This document shows, piece after piece, positions 54,645 to 64,000 of a DNA stretch of 64,000 nt (its first letter is position 1; the number at the start of each line of letters is the position of its first letter). The translations under genes and the position numbers were made by a program. Source of the stretch: Cadophora sp. MPI-SDFR-AT-0126 (taxonomy: Eukaryota; Ascomycota; Leotiomycetes; Helotiales; Ploettnerulaceae); contig JAGMVK010000023.1 in assembly GCA_020747065.1 (NCBI GenBank), positions 434,001-498,000 on the forward strand, given 5' to 3'. The notes beneath the pieces are model-generated. The model was not told the DNA's origin, ran no database searches, and saw nothing but the letters and a program-made list of their open reading frames with translations.

Positions 54645-55110
54645 TTAGACAGCTCCAGATTGCCGAGTCCCCAAGATATGGATGGAAACATCAGAGGTCC
54701 AGACCATAGTAGGTATCCGCATTGAAGATAGCACTGGGGAAGAAAAACCTTTTCGTCCGGAACTTCTTCCACAAAATGTTCACAAGACTTTCGATTCCCA
54801 TTATTTCCAAAAACACTTCTACCTAGTTCGCACCCACTCTCAATCCTCGTAACGGACTTCGTATTCAAGTCACCTGGGACATGGTTTGAAGCAAACGATG
54901 CGGGGCTTGGGGGACAAGTACTGTGGCCGTAGGTCAGCCACAGTTTCCAGGCGCAGCCACAAACTTGGCAAAATCACAAAGGAAAATCGCGCCACAATTT
55001 CGCTTCCCAAGGCAGGATTTGTCACGTGGTTATCAAGCAGGTCACGGATGGTTTGATAGAATGCTTTTAGTGACAAGCTTAGTCTTCTATTTGGGGAGGT
55101 CAGGGAGGCA
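54645..55110. other. Short region before the transposon block
   Basis: No supported gene. It may contain upstream remains of the lectin-type pseudogene. Confidence 0.3.
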
Positions 55111-55735
55111 AATAGTTGTTCGCCACTGACTCGTAGAATTTATGGGTTTTGCTAGTAGTAGTAAATTACCCCCGGTTTCTATAGGGGTCAATATTCTGAT
55201 GGTATCACTACTACTAGTTGATAATAATTAAATAACGAGATGGTAACCTCTTTAAAATTTAGTAATAAAGTAATGATACTATCATGTATTAAAGGCTAAG
55301 AGATGATCTTCTTAATTTCTTATATATATAAACGTTATAAGGTATTCTATTTCTTTATAAAGTATATCCTATATCGTAATATAATAATAAAAAGAAGGAA
55401 TCCGTATAAAGTGGCTTTAGGGAGGAAGAATACATTAGTTAAGAAAGCGCATGAACTAGGCTAACTTCCTAGGTTTGAGGTAGCTTTATTTATTCGCCGG
55501 CAGGGCCGAGTTACTGTATACCGTTTAATCGATAACGAATCTTAGTGGCTAGTAAAGGCAGATATTATAAGTTAAATTAGCATAGATGTAGTATGCAGCT
55601 AATCCATGTATTCTAGGATTTCGCATACCCTACGCCGGTGAATCTTTTACCGCATGATTTCGAGATGGAGCAGTATAGGGCGGGCTAATAAGATAGTTTA
55701 ATTGCCTTATTCCTAAGTAAACGATACTATTTAGT
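55111..55735 (+). repeat. Left arm of a ~0.6 kb inverted repeat
   Basis: From AATAGTTGTTCGCCACTGAC onwards this arm matches the reverse complement of 60930-61535 over about 600 bp. Differences are mostly C-to-T and G-to-A, with this arm the more AT-rich. It includes a relic of a MADS-box-like reading frame (about 55385-55650). Confidence 0.8.
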
Positions 55736-58700
55736 AGACTATTAATAAGAAATTAATTCTACTCTATTTGTTCGATGCGGTGAAGTTGAGTTATGAGTAT
55801 GCTAAGGTATAAGAAGGAAAGAATATAAAGCAAATCATATAGTAGTGATTATTATATTAGATTAAATCTCCCTATAAGACTTAAAGAAAAAGTTCCTTTA
55901 CATTTGTTACAATTCATTTATATTTCTTACTTAGCGTTAATACTAATCCGAAATAATATCGCACTTAATACTTCGCTACGAATACTCGTTATACTCTTCT
56001 CCCCTCTCTAAAGTTTACAGTTAAAGAATTCCTTTTTAGTCTTTTCACGTTTTTTTTAGTTCCCCTCTACTGCCTATAAAGGAATGAGTTTAGAAGGGTA
56101 TTCTAGAATTAGGTATATCTTACCCAATGTAGCGGGACAACACAGGGCCTAAGAGTACTTAAGGTTATAAAAGTCGAGGAACTAGCCGCGTAATATACTA
56201 TAATATTTATCTATTATCGTGAATTTCAAGTATAATATTTAGGAAAATTCCATCCTTAAGCCACTATAATAAAATCGAAGTCAATAACTTACTCTTTTTT
56301 GCTATTGGAATTTCAAGACTTACACTTAGCTTCGTAAGCGAAACAGATATATGGAATCAGCCTTCTTAGGGATACAGCTTACTTAAGGAAGCAATACTAG
56401 TCTAATTAGCTAATATTCGCAATGTATTATTTAGTTACTCCTTATATTTATCAAACTCTTAAACGACCCTTTTAGAGTACATAAGATGAAATTAATCGCG
56501 TCCTTAGACTATTTCTCATTATCTAGGGTAAGGTAATAGTAAGAAAGCATTATTTCTTCTATGATTTTAGCCAAAATTAGAAAATCTAATAGAACCTATG
56601 AGAGTTTAGGGCTCTTATATAGTCCATCATACTTAAGCTCTCGAGGATCTAGGACTTTAACGAGTAGATCAGTATAAACTGTGTAGCAAATATAAGGAAA
56701 ACTAACTAAGTTTGATATTTCTATTAAGAGATAATCGGATATTTTCCTACGAGAGGTCTTTACACGAAAGCCTTAGCGACGAGATAAAAGCCACGCCCTT
56801 TAGAACCTATATTATTAGTTATTACGTATATTTATGAGTAAGGGTATCTAGTACCTTAGTAAGTATTATCGCTATCTCTTGCTCTTCTAGTTCATATTTC
56901 TAGAATTCCAACTAAGCAAAAGAAACGTTAAGATATTCCATAATAAGAAAAATCCTGTTATTATAATAATAGATTTCTTTGATAACTGCGATGTTTAGAT
57001 ACTTAATCTAAGGAAGAATTAGCAGGTTGCCTAAAACTTTAAAAGGAGAAACCTCTTGAATATCGGCAAGCTAGAAGGATAATGCTTTGCGTAGGGTTAA
57101 TATAGTCTGGCCAAGATATCGAATATAGCTATAATCATCCCACGGATTCTTAAGTAACACCCTAAGTACACTTTAGAGTCTTTGGGGAATTCCTGAATCT
57201 ATTGAACTTAAAGGAGTTTCGTTAGTATTATCAGATAGGCGGCGCTAAAAGGCTTGAACCCTTCGCAAATAATAGAGTACTAGTTAGCTCATTGTATTAA
57301 TAATAGGGAAATTGCTTACTATCTTTTAGGAGATGTCTTAATCTTCTTGAAGAGTATTATAACTAAGAATACATAAAGCACGAGATCCGTAGTTATTACC
57401 AGCTGTTTTATAGTGCTTATCACTAGTCTTAGGTAGATATTTTAAGCGAGGTAGTCACTTTAACTATTAACATTCGAATGGGTTTGATCACCACCTCTTT
57501 ACTCGCAAGCCTTCTAAGTAAAGGCACACTCAATCTGGGAACCACGGCATTCCTAACCTATAGTTATAAAGAACGGTTTACTAAGGCCGATTACACGTAA
57601 ACAAAGCCAGAGTATCACTGCCTGCAGTAAGCCAACTTATAGAGCTTTACACATTTAACTAGTACAATATTTAATAAAGCGCAGACTGTTGACTAAAGTT
57701 AGAGAGAGAAAGACAAGTACTAACCTAGATTAAGTTACTCTAATTACAGAAGTTCCAATTGTAAATAAATGATATATAAAGGGATAAAACAAGTGTGTAA
57801 CAAAGAGCACTAAAACTCAGCCCTATAACATGCCTATTTGAAACTTTAATACTAACGATATCGCGCAAGTCCTATAATACCTGTTTTATAAAGATTATAG
57901 GGAGTATAAGGAAAAAGCAGGTAGTAATGCTTCAGAAAATAATAAAACCCTTTAGTAATATACTAGAGGGGCAAAAGCGCTGCATGAAAGTACAGTAATG
58001 AGAAGAGATTATAGCTACTATAGTGAGAATAAGTATTACTGTAGATATAATTGCCTAGGCTAGCGATGTATGGGTTATTCTGGAGGCAATACCCTTAAGA
58101 GTATATATATCCTTGATTCTCGTCGCAGACCCTAGAGGAATATTCAGTATCGCGAGGTATATCGGTAATAGTTAGTAGTCAGTGTACGTAGCGAATCCAA
58201 GATAATATTAAAATGTTCTAAATATAATGTTTTAGAGCCAGGTATTAAAGGGATTATTAGGACTTGGGTTTAGTAGATCATATTGTAAGAGTCTTTGGGG
58301 TCCAATACTCTAGAACTATTGAAGTTAATGCGCAAAGTAGAATGATATATGTAGTAATATATAACTATTACTATCACACCTGTAAGCTTGTATATCTTTA
58401 CTCCTAAAGCTAAAATACATAGAGTAAATTCCGCGACAGTTGCTAATATGAAAATAATAATTGGTAAGGCAGTGAAGAGGCCTATATTAACGGCTAAAAA
58501 GGAACGCATGTCAGTAGCAGAGTAAAGGGAAAGAATTAGGAAATAAAACTCATTAAGAGGGAATCACAAGGATATAGCTAAATAAAAATTCTATATTTAG
58601 CGAATATAGATCTACTTAAATACTAAGATATAGGCTTAAGACTAAATGCGCTAGTAATCATTTAGGGTATAGTAAATTAGAAAATCGGACTAGAAGGGGA

Positions 58701-58793
58701 TAAGATACTAGAACTATAATAGCTAGGGTATAAAGAAATACAAGGCTTATAGATAATAACTATTTAATGGTTAAGTAATCACGTACTAACGAA
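55736..58793. other. RIP-like AT-rich block
   Basis: Three kilobases are strongly AT-rich with TAA/TAG stops in every frame, no gene and long runs of TA steps. This is the usual appearance of repeats mutated by RIP. Part of it (57393-57483) is a direct repeat of 58794-58884. Confidence 0.65.
57393..57483 (+). repeat. Direct repeat copy 1 (~90 bp)
   Basis: TTATTACCAGCTGTTTTATAG and the following sequence to CGAATGGG recur at 58794-58884 with mainly transition differences. The copies probably mark starts of two copies of one RIP-mutated element. Confidence 0.7.
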
Positions 58794-58884
58794 TTATTAC
58801 CAGCCGTTTTGTAGTAGTTGTCACTAGTCTCATATAGATATTTTAAGCAAGGTGGTCATCATGATCATCAACATCGAATGGGTA
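58794..58884 (+). repeat. Direct repeat copy 2 (~90 bp)
   Basis: It matches 57393-57483 and lies directly before the less mutated coding relic at 58973. Its higher GC suggests weaker RIP or later arrival. Confidence 0.7.
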
Positions 58885-58972
58885 TCCTTAAAACCACCAT
58901 CGCCTCCTTCATCTCCACCGCCGTCTATCGCTCCTGGACAGATTCCAGGTATTGGACTCGACCTGAGTCGAG

Positions 58973-59224
58973 TTGCTATCCCGGAGATCAAGGAAGGGAA
59001 CGCGGGGATCGATTCCGGCAGCTCTCGAAGCGCTCTCGAACGCATTTCCCAAAGCTCAAACAGCTCAATCGCATTCCGTCTACACAGTTTGTATCGCGGT
59101 GCGGATCTGGCCAGCACAAGTCTCTTCGGACTATTTGACCCTGCTCAAAAAAAATGACCCGGCTGCTCTGATCCTGTTGGCTCATTATTGTATTCTACTC
59201 GCATGGCCAAACGACATCCGCGAG
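58973..59224 (+). pseudogene. Transcription-factor-like C-terminal fragment
   Basis: The frame contains I-P-A-A-L-E-A-L-S-N-A-F and I-W-P-A-Q-V-S-S-D-Y-L, then D-P-A-A-L-I-L-L-A-H-Y-C-I-L-L. This pattern belongs to the C-terminal region of UPC2-type fungal Zn2Cys6 factors. It is interrupted by the hAT-like MITE exactly after I-R-E. Removing the MITE and one target copy makes the frame continue into the LINE-like reading frame at 59764. Confidence 0.45.
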
Positions 59225-59755
59225 CAGTGTTCCCAATAGTATCTGCAGTGTAGCTCACACCCCCCACTATAGTGATATGGGACTGTTCTCAAAAATACCG
59301 AGTGATATGGGATCGTTCCTGAAAATACCGAGTGATATTAGTTGAAGATCTCTATACTGAATCTCACTGCGTAGTATACTGACACACCGTCACGTGAGCT
59401 AAACGTGAGATTAAGAGGTAAAGGGAGGGGTAAGGAGGGGTAAGGAGGGGTAAGGAGGGGGGTTTTTAGCCTTGTAAGTAAAGGGGCTATGACCCCTAGG
59501 TAGCTAGGAGCTTACATGTACTAGTTTTGGAGATCTTATTGCTCTCTAACCTAATTTGTAAGAGAGTTCGAGAGCTAGAAAATCTCTAAGAGGCTTAGTG
59601 CCGTATTCTCCTAGTATATCGGTATATTGGCGTACAATATAATAATACCTTTGCCCCTGTCAATACGTACAGTCCCAGAGATACGGTACGACGTACGTAT
59701 TAAACCGTCTGAATACGGAGCTAGTAATACAGAACGTACACTATTGGGAACACTG
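59225..59755. mobile_element. hAT-like MITE, 531 bp, perfect 16-bp TIRs, 8-bp target duplication
   Basis: The element starts CAGTGTTCCCAATAGT and ends with the exact complement ACTATTGGGAACACTG. It is flanked by TCCGCGAG at 59217-59224 and again at 59756-59763, a perfect 8-bp duplication as made by hAT transposases. It has no transposase gene. Inside are two 30-bp tandem units (59271-59330, AGTGATATGGGA start) and a GGGGTAAGGA repeat (59424-59461). The perfect ends imply recent insertion. Confidence 0.9.
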
Positions 59756-59763
59756 TCCGCGAG

Positions 59764-60930
59764 CACGCTATATATCTCAGCGATTACCTCAGGAAAGCGC
59801 TTGTCTGTATCGACTCCGCAGAAGATCAGCCGGTGCCGAAGCCGCTAGTCAAGACCATGATCGCGGCCATGAGCGTTCTCATTGCCAAGTTCCAGAATAC
59901 CCCGGACGTCAGCGCCGTCATGCAAGCCATCACAACCATCCAAAGCGACCTCAAAACAACGGCAGAAACAGTACAATCCACGGCAATGAGAATCCAGCAG
60001 AATACTGTCACGCACCAGCAGATTGCCGTACTGAGCCAGGAGACCAATCAGGCAGTGAAGGAAGCCGCCGAGACCAGAAGGACGATAACCGAACTCCTGC
60101 AGGAAACAAATGACATAGCTAAAGCCACGAACGACATTGCAAAGGCGATTCAGTCCACGCCGTCTCCCAAGGCTTCATATGCGTCGGTATTGAGTAGCAA
60201 TGCCGCGCCTCTTAGCAAGCCAATCACAATATCTACCAAGACATCATCATTCATTCAAGCGCAACGTGAGATCATCGTGAAGATTACAGACACATCCACT
60301 ATCGAGAGCATCCGAGCCAAGAACCCCAGAAACTTACAGAACCACGTTGACCGAGCGATTGAACAGAGCAGGAACAAATACATTGAACGGATCCGCGTTG
60401 CATCAGCTAACCAACTAAAGAGCGGAGATCTTAGCATCAAGACGTCAAACAGAAACGATGCAGAGCCCTTGAAACAATTCGCAAACGACTGGATAAACCG
60501 GATTGGAAGAGGCACAAGTATACGGCTGCCGACATATGGAATTCTGGCGCACGGTATGAGGACCAGCTCAATGAACATGGAGAAGTTCGACGAGATCAAG
60601 GCTGAGCTCCTGCACCAACAGACCGTTCATACCCAATGCGGACATCAAATACATTGGATGGCTGTCAAGAGCAGCAAGTTCAAAGACAGCTTCGACCATT
60701 ATCGTCGAGTTCACCAATCCGGAAGACGCAAACAAGATCATCGACGAAGGTCTCATCTGGCAAGGCGAGGCTTTTCAATGTGAGAGATACGACAGACAGT
60801 GCCGACTGAAGTAATGCTACAAGTGTCAAAAATACGGCCACATAGGAACCCAGTGCAAAGCGAGCACAGCATGTGGCTACTGTGCAGAACCGCATAGCTC
60901 GAAAGATTGCTCCACTAAGGTTGACAAGTA
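59764..60930 (+). pseudogene. LINE-type (Tad-like) ORF1 relic with zinc knuckles
   Basis: A long frame (to 60783) encodes a coiled-coil-rich region (repeats of Q-E-T-N and A-K-A-T-N-D-I-A-K-A) and a region with A-S-Y-A-S-V-L. A frameshift near 60615 follows. In the other frame, after a TAA near 60812, come two CCHC-type knuckles, C-Y-K-C-Q-K-Y-G-H-I-G-T-Q-C and C-G-Y-C-A-E-P-H-S-S-K-D-C. This layout is that of nucleic-acid-binding ORF1 proteins of fungal LINE retrotransposons. No reverse transcriptase follows; the element ends in the inverted repeat arm. Confidence 0.75.
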
Positions 60931-61535
60931 GTATCGTTTACTTGGGAACGAGGTAACTAAACCGTCTTATTGGCCCGCCTTGTGCTACTCCATCTCAAAG
61001 TCATACGGCAGAAGATTCGCCGGCGTAGGGTATGCGAAATCCTAGAATGCATGGATTAGTTGCATGCCATATCTATACCAATTCAACTCATAATGTCTGC
61101 CTTTACTGGCCACCAAGATTCGTCATCGATTGAACGGTATGCGGTGACTCGGCCCCGCCGGCGAATAAATAGAGCTACCTCAAACCCAGGAAGTTAGCCT
61201 AGTTCGTGCGCTTTCTTAACTAATGTATTCTTCCTCCCCGAAGCCCCTTTATACAGATTCCTTCTCTTCGCTATCGTGTTGCGACATAAGATACACTCTA
61301 TAAAGAAATGGGATGCCTTATAACATTTTATAAATAGACTAACTTGAAAAGATTATCTCTCAGCCCTCTAATACGTGATGGTATTACTGCTTCATTATTA
61401 TATTTTAAAGACGTTACCTTCTCGTTACTCGATTGTTGTCAGCTAGTGGTAGTAATACCATCAAAAAATTGACCCCTCCAGGTAATTTGCCACCAACAAC
61501 ACACGAATTCTACGAATCAGTGGCGAATAACTATT
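60930..61535 (-). repeat. Right arm of the ~0.6 kb inverted repeat with MADS-box-like relic
   Basis: On the minus strand this arm reads like the left arm but is less mutated. Between about 61275 and 61010 it encodes G-R-K-N-T-L-V-K-K-A-H-E-L-G, then a stop where Gln is expected, then L-P-G-F-E-V-A-L-F-I-R-R-R-G-R and S-I-D-D-E-S-W-W-P. This resembles an SRF/MADS-box domain. The stop fits a C-to-T change of CAA. The outer end is ...GGCGAATAACTATT. Confidence 0.65.
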
Positions 61536-62953
61536 GGCTTTCTCAACCCCCAAAAAGAAGATTAAACTTATCAGAAAAAGTATTTTATTATCCATCTACC
61601 GGGTGACCCGCCTGATGACCACCATTTAAGGGATCCGCGTTAATATGGCTATAGCGAGGGTGAAAAAAAGGCAAAATTCCAACGCATATATGTGGCATAT
61701 ACCTAACCAAACCGTATAATTCTCTATGGAAAACTTGCCTTACTGCCTTGCAAGGGTGGACGAGACCCACTGTCCACCCCCTTCCGTACGAAAGTTCCAG
61801 AAGGCGAGGTAGGCAACTCGAGCTGCAGACACCCAATCGTTATGATAGAGAGGTACTTGGAGGAACCTCTCAAGGAAATAAAAGTGCAGTCCACTTATTC
61901 GCTACAAGCAAGTGGAGCCTGGGAGACACCAATCATGGAGTCAAATCCTTGCACACTCATTTTATATCTATGAGAGGTTGGGCAATTGCTACTGACATGA
62001 ATATGATACGATCACGAAATCCCTTGCCCAAAGGTCCCAGGTAGATCACTCTCGCCCTCCAACCACAACAAACATGACTTGTGCTCCAGCGTCCCAAAAA
62101 TCCCTGCGTAGGGGGAGACGATTCTGTGGCAAGAATTCTCGCTTCTCATGGAAGTCGCCGAAATATTAGTCTCGGCCTCTCGGCCTTCAGATCGCCACCC
62201 GGAGAGCCAGTAAGGTTATCCGACGCCCGACACCCATACGAGGTGCAGAAGGTACGGAAGGGGATTTCGGTATTTTCTTTCGCTACTTGTAGAAATTTGT
62301 AGGGAGAATCAGAGTGTTCGACGTTATTCTATGGTCAACAGTACCTTGCCACTGACCACGGTGGACGAGACCCACTTGGAACCCCCTTCCGTACAGTACC
62401 TTTCGTACAGCGGTTAAGTGTGGTAATAGCACTAGCAGGGGTCCGAATTTCACCCCCCTTGCAACGCAACCACAACGCACCATTAAAACACACAAAAATA
62501 ATCTTATATAGAACTCCTCCTGAATATCTTCTGAACGTTGGAATGAACTGTTTAGGATGTGTATGTGTTAAGCTATCAGGTCTTAACATCAGTCGGCGAG
62601 GGTACCCCCTGAAGTGCTATTACCACCCCACGGATCACAAACTTTAACTTTATTTCTACTAGTAGGTACCACTAGCGGCAAGTTAAAGACGGAATTTTCC
62701 GGTGCGCGAGGAGGCGAGGAGAAGGGTCCGAGTATTCATGCGTTACTTGCTGGGCGGAAAGGGATGACGTGCAATCTCGATTGGATGTTGAAGAATTTAT
62801 AGGCACGCTATTTCTTATCTATCCTTCCTTCTTTCTCATTTCTTCTCAACTGTCACTACAGTATCACTGTCCCATCGCATCCCTTTTTTCGACCCTCATT
62901 CGAGACCAACAATCCCTCGCTTCCTTTTGCTTGCTATCAACGTACCTCTCGCC
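61536..62953. other. Intergenic region with short repeats, before the DUF3533 gene
   Basis: No gene is supported. It contains a 35-bp direct repeat pair (61755-61789 and 62360-62394; GGTGGACGAGACCCAC plus ACCCCCTTCCGTAC) and a TIR-bounded element at 62420-62626. Pyrimidine-rich sequence at 62815-62940 is the probable promoter/5' UTR of the next gene. Confidence 0.5.
62420..62626. mobile_element. Small MITE-like element (~207 bp)
   Basis: GTGGTAATAGCACT at the left end is exactly complementary to AGTGCTATTACCAC at the right end, and CAGGGG/CCCCTG continue the pairing inside. I see no clear target duplication. Confidence 0.5.
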
Positions 62954-64000
62954 ATGGCACGCCTACTCTGGACCGATCCATTCTGGAATGGCAAACGGAA
63001 ACCCTTCATAATCGGAGTAGTCATGTCATCTCTTTCCGTCATCATGATGTTCTTCATCGTCATGTCGTATCTCTACGGCTCAGTCTGGAGGAGTACTCAC
63101 CGAGCGAGTAATTTGAATATTTTGGCCGTTGACTATGATGGGGGGGTCATTGGAAAGTCCTTATCCGCAGGGTACTCTGCCCTGAAAGGAGACAAATTCC
63201 CGACCTTACACTTCCGTTCTGCTGAAGATTTTGGCACCGTCGAAGATATCCGGAATGCGGTGTGCAGGGGAGATTATTGGGCGGCGATATTTGCGCAAGA
63301 TGGTGCTTCCGATCGATTGTCAGCTGCTCTTGGAGGTGGAGTTGCTGCTGCTGGATACAATTCGAGCAATACTTTGACATACGTGGTAAGTCGCACCGAA
63401 CATACAGCACATTGGGATTATTCATAGCTAACAGAACTGTTCAATAGTACAACGAAGCTCGCTACCCGACTGTACAATCGGGCTACATCCTTTCGAACAT
63501 GCAAACACTCGTCGGAGCTGCTGGCTCCATATATGGCTCACTCAACGGCACCGCAGCTGCCAAATCCCTGAACACCAACGACCCGAACGCCACACTGGCC
63601 CTCCTGAATCCAATCTCGGCATCCTCGATAAACATAATGCCCACCCCGCAAGGAACCAAAGTTCTATACAACACCGTAACCCTCGTCCTACCGATCATCC
63701 AGCAGTTCTTCTTCCTCATGGCACTAAACGGCATCTCGAGCTCATTCGGTATATACGGGTACCTCTCCAGTCTCCACGTCGGCCTCATCCGGATGATCGT
63801 AGCTGTCAGTTACACATTCCTCGCCTCATTAACACTGGTCGGATACATATGGGCATTCAAGGAGAACTGGGGTGTATCGAGTAGTCAATTTGTGCTCACT
63901 TGGATGGCGATGTGGCTATACATGCACGTCAACTTCTTGGTTCTCGATGCAGTGACGGCGTTTGTGCCTTTGGCGTATGTGAGCTTTTTCGTTTTGCCCT
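62954..64000 (+). CDS. DUF3533 / SNG1-like multi-pass membrane protein (3' end outside window)
   Basis: The ATG at 62954 starts M-A-R-L-L-W, followed by a transmembrane helix (about residues 20-42), a luminal/extracellular domain beginning L-A-V-D-Y-D-G-G-V-I-G, and further membrane helices near the window end (V-L-P-I-I-Q-Q-F-F-F-L-M-A-L and later). An intron at 63386-63447 joins T-Y-V to Y-N-E-A-R-Y-P. The pattern is that of the fungal DUF3533 family, which includes yeast nitrosoguanidine-resistance protein SNG1. It lies beyond the transposon block, so it is probably not part of the catabolic unit. Confidence 0.85.

Noticed and set aside
55736..58793. Possible reverse transcriptase or transposase gene in the AT-rich block
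   Set aside because: All frames are filled with stop codons; any original gene is too mutated to identify by eye.
59424..59461. GGGGTAAGG tandem repeat as telomere-like sequence
   Set aside because: The unit differs from fungal TTAGGG, and it lies inside a TIR-bounded MITE.
1..64000. tRNA, rRNA or CRISPR features
   Set aside because: No cloverleaf-type A/B box pairs, rRNA segments or regularly spaced repeat-spacer arrays were noticed. The short promoter arrays have no spacers of CRISPR type, and CRISPR is not expected in a fungus.

Overview
The window is nuclear DNA of a filamentous ascomycete (Pezizomycotina, most like an Aspergillus/Penicillium-type Eurotiomycete). The evidence is short introns (about 50-110 bp) with GTAAGT-type donors and CTAAC/CTGAC branch sites, regulators that join C2H2 fingers to a fungal-specific transcription-factor domain, fungal families (DUF3533/SNG1, Zn2Cys6 factors), and one AT-rich, C-to-T-mutated transposon block typical of repeat-induced point mutation (RIP). 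Exon joins below were worked out by eye from splice signals and family resemblance.

Layout. 1-1.4 kb: 3' part of a possibly decaying Zn2Cys6 regulator. 2.2-51 kb: a very large block of catabolic enzymes with no polyketide synthase, NRPS, terpene synthase or transporter. In order: TPP-dependent decarboxylase/lyase, C2H2 regulator 1, FAD monooxygenase 1, CocE/NonD hydrolase, berberine-bridge-type (BBE) oxidase 1, dienelactone hydrolase (DLH) 1, SDR 1, P450 1, C2H2 regulator 2, vanillyl-alcohol-oxidase-like flavoenzyme, stilbene-cleaving carotenoid-oxygenase-family dioxygenase, SDR 2, SnoaL-like protein 1, BBE oxidase 2, DLH 2, aldehyde dehydrogenase, MDR oxidoreductase, P450 2, SnoaL-like protein 2, hydroxyquinol-type intradiol dioxygenase, maleylacetate reductase (frameshifted here), FAD monooxygenase 2. 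51-62.9 kb: decayed border with a kinase-like pseudogene, an F5/8C-plus-lectin pseudogene, a 6.4 kb block bounded by ~0.6 kb inverted repeats, a LINE-type ORF1 relic and a clean hAT-like MITE with 8-bp target duplication. 62.95 kb to the end: a DUF3533 membrane protein, cut by the window edge.

How the genes may work together (inference). The dioxygenase would split a stilbene or lignostilbene into two aromatic aldehydes. The VAO-like enzyme, SDR/MDR enzymes and aldehyde dehydrogenase would interconvert and oxidise side chains. P450s and FAD monooxygenases would hydroxylate or oxidatively decarboxylate the rings to hydroxyquinol. The intradiol dioxygenase and maleylacetate reductase would carry it to 3-oxoadipate. 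Almost every enzyme class occurs twice, which would suit two different halves of a cleaved substrate.

Most genes lie in divergent pairs around shared promoters, and nearly all of these promoters carry GGTGGG-type motifs, several in arrays with a period of about 10 or 21 bp. Two paralogous C2H2 regulators inside the block are the obvious candidate binders. The divergent-pair architecture with its phased motif arrays is the most unusual feature of the window.
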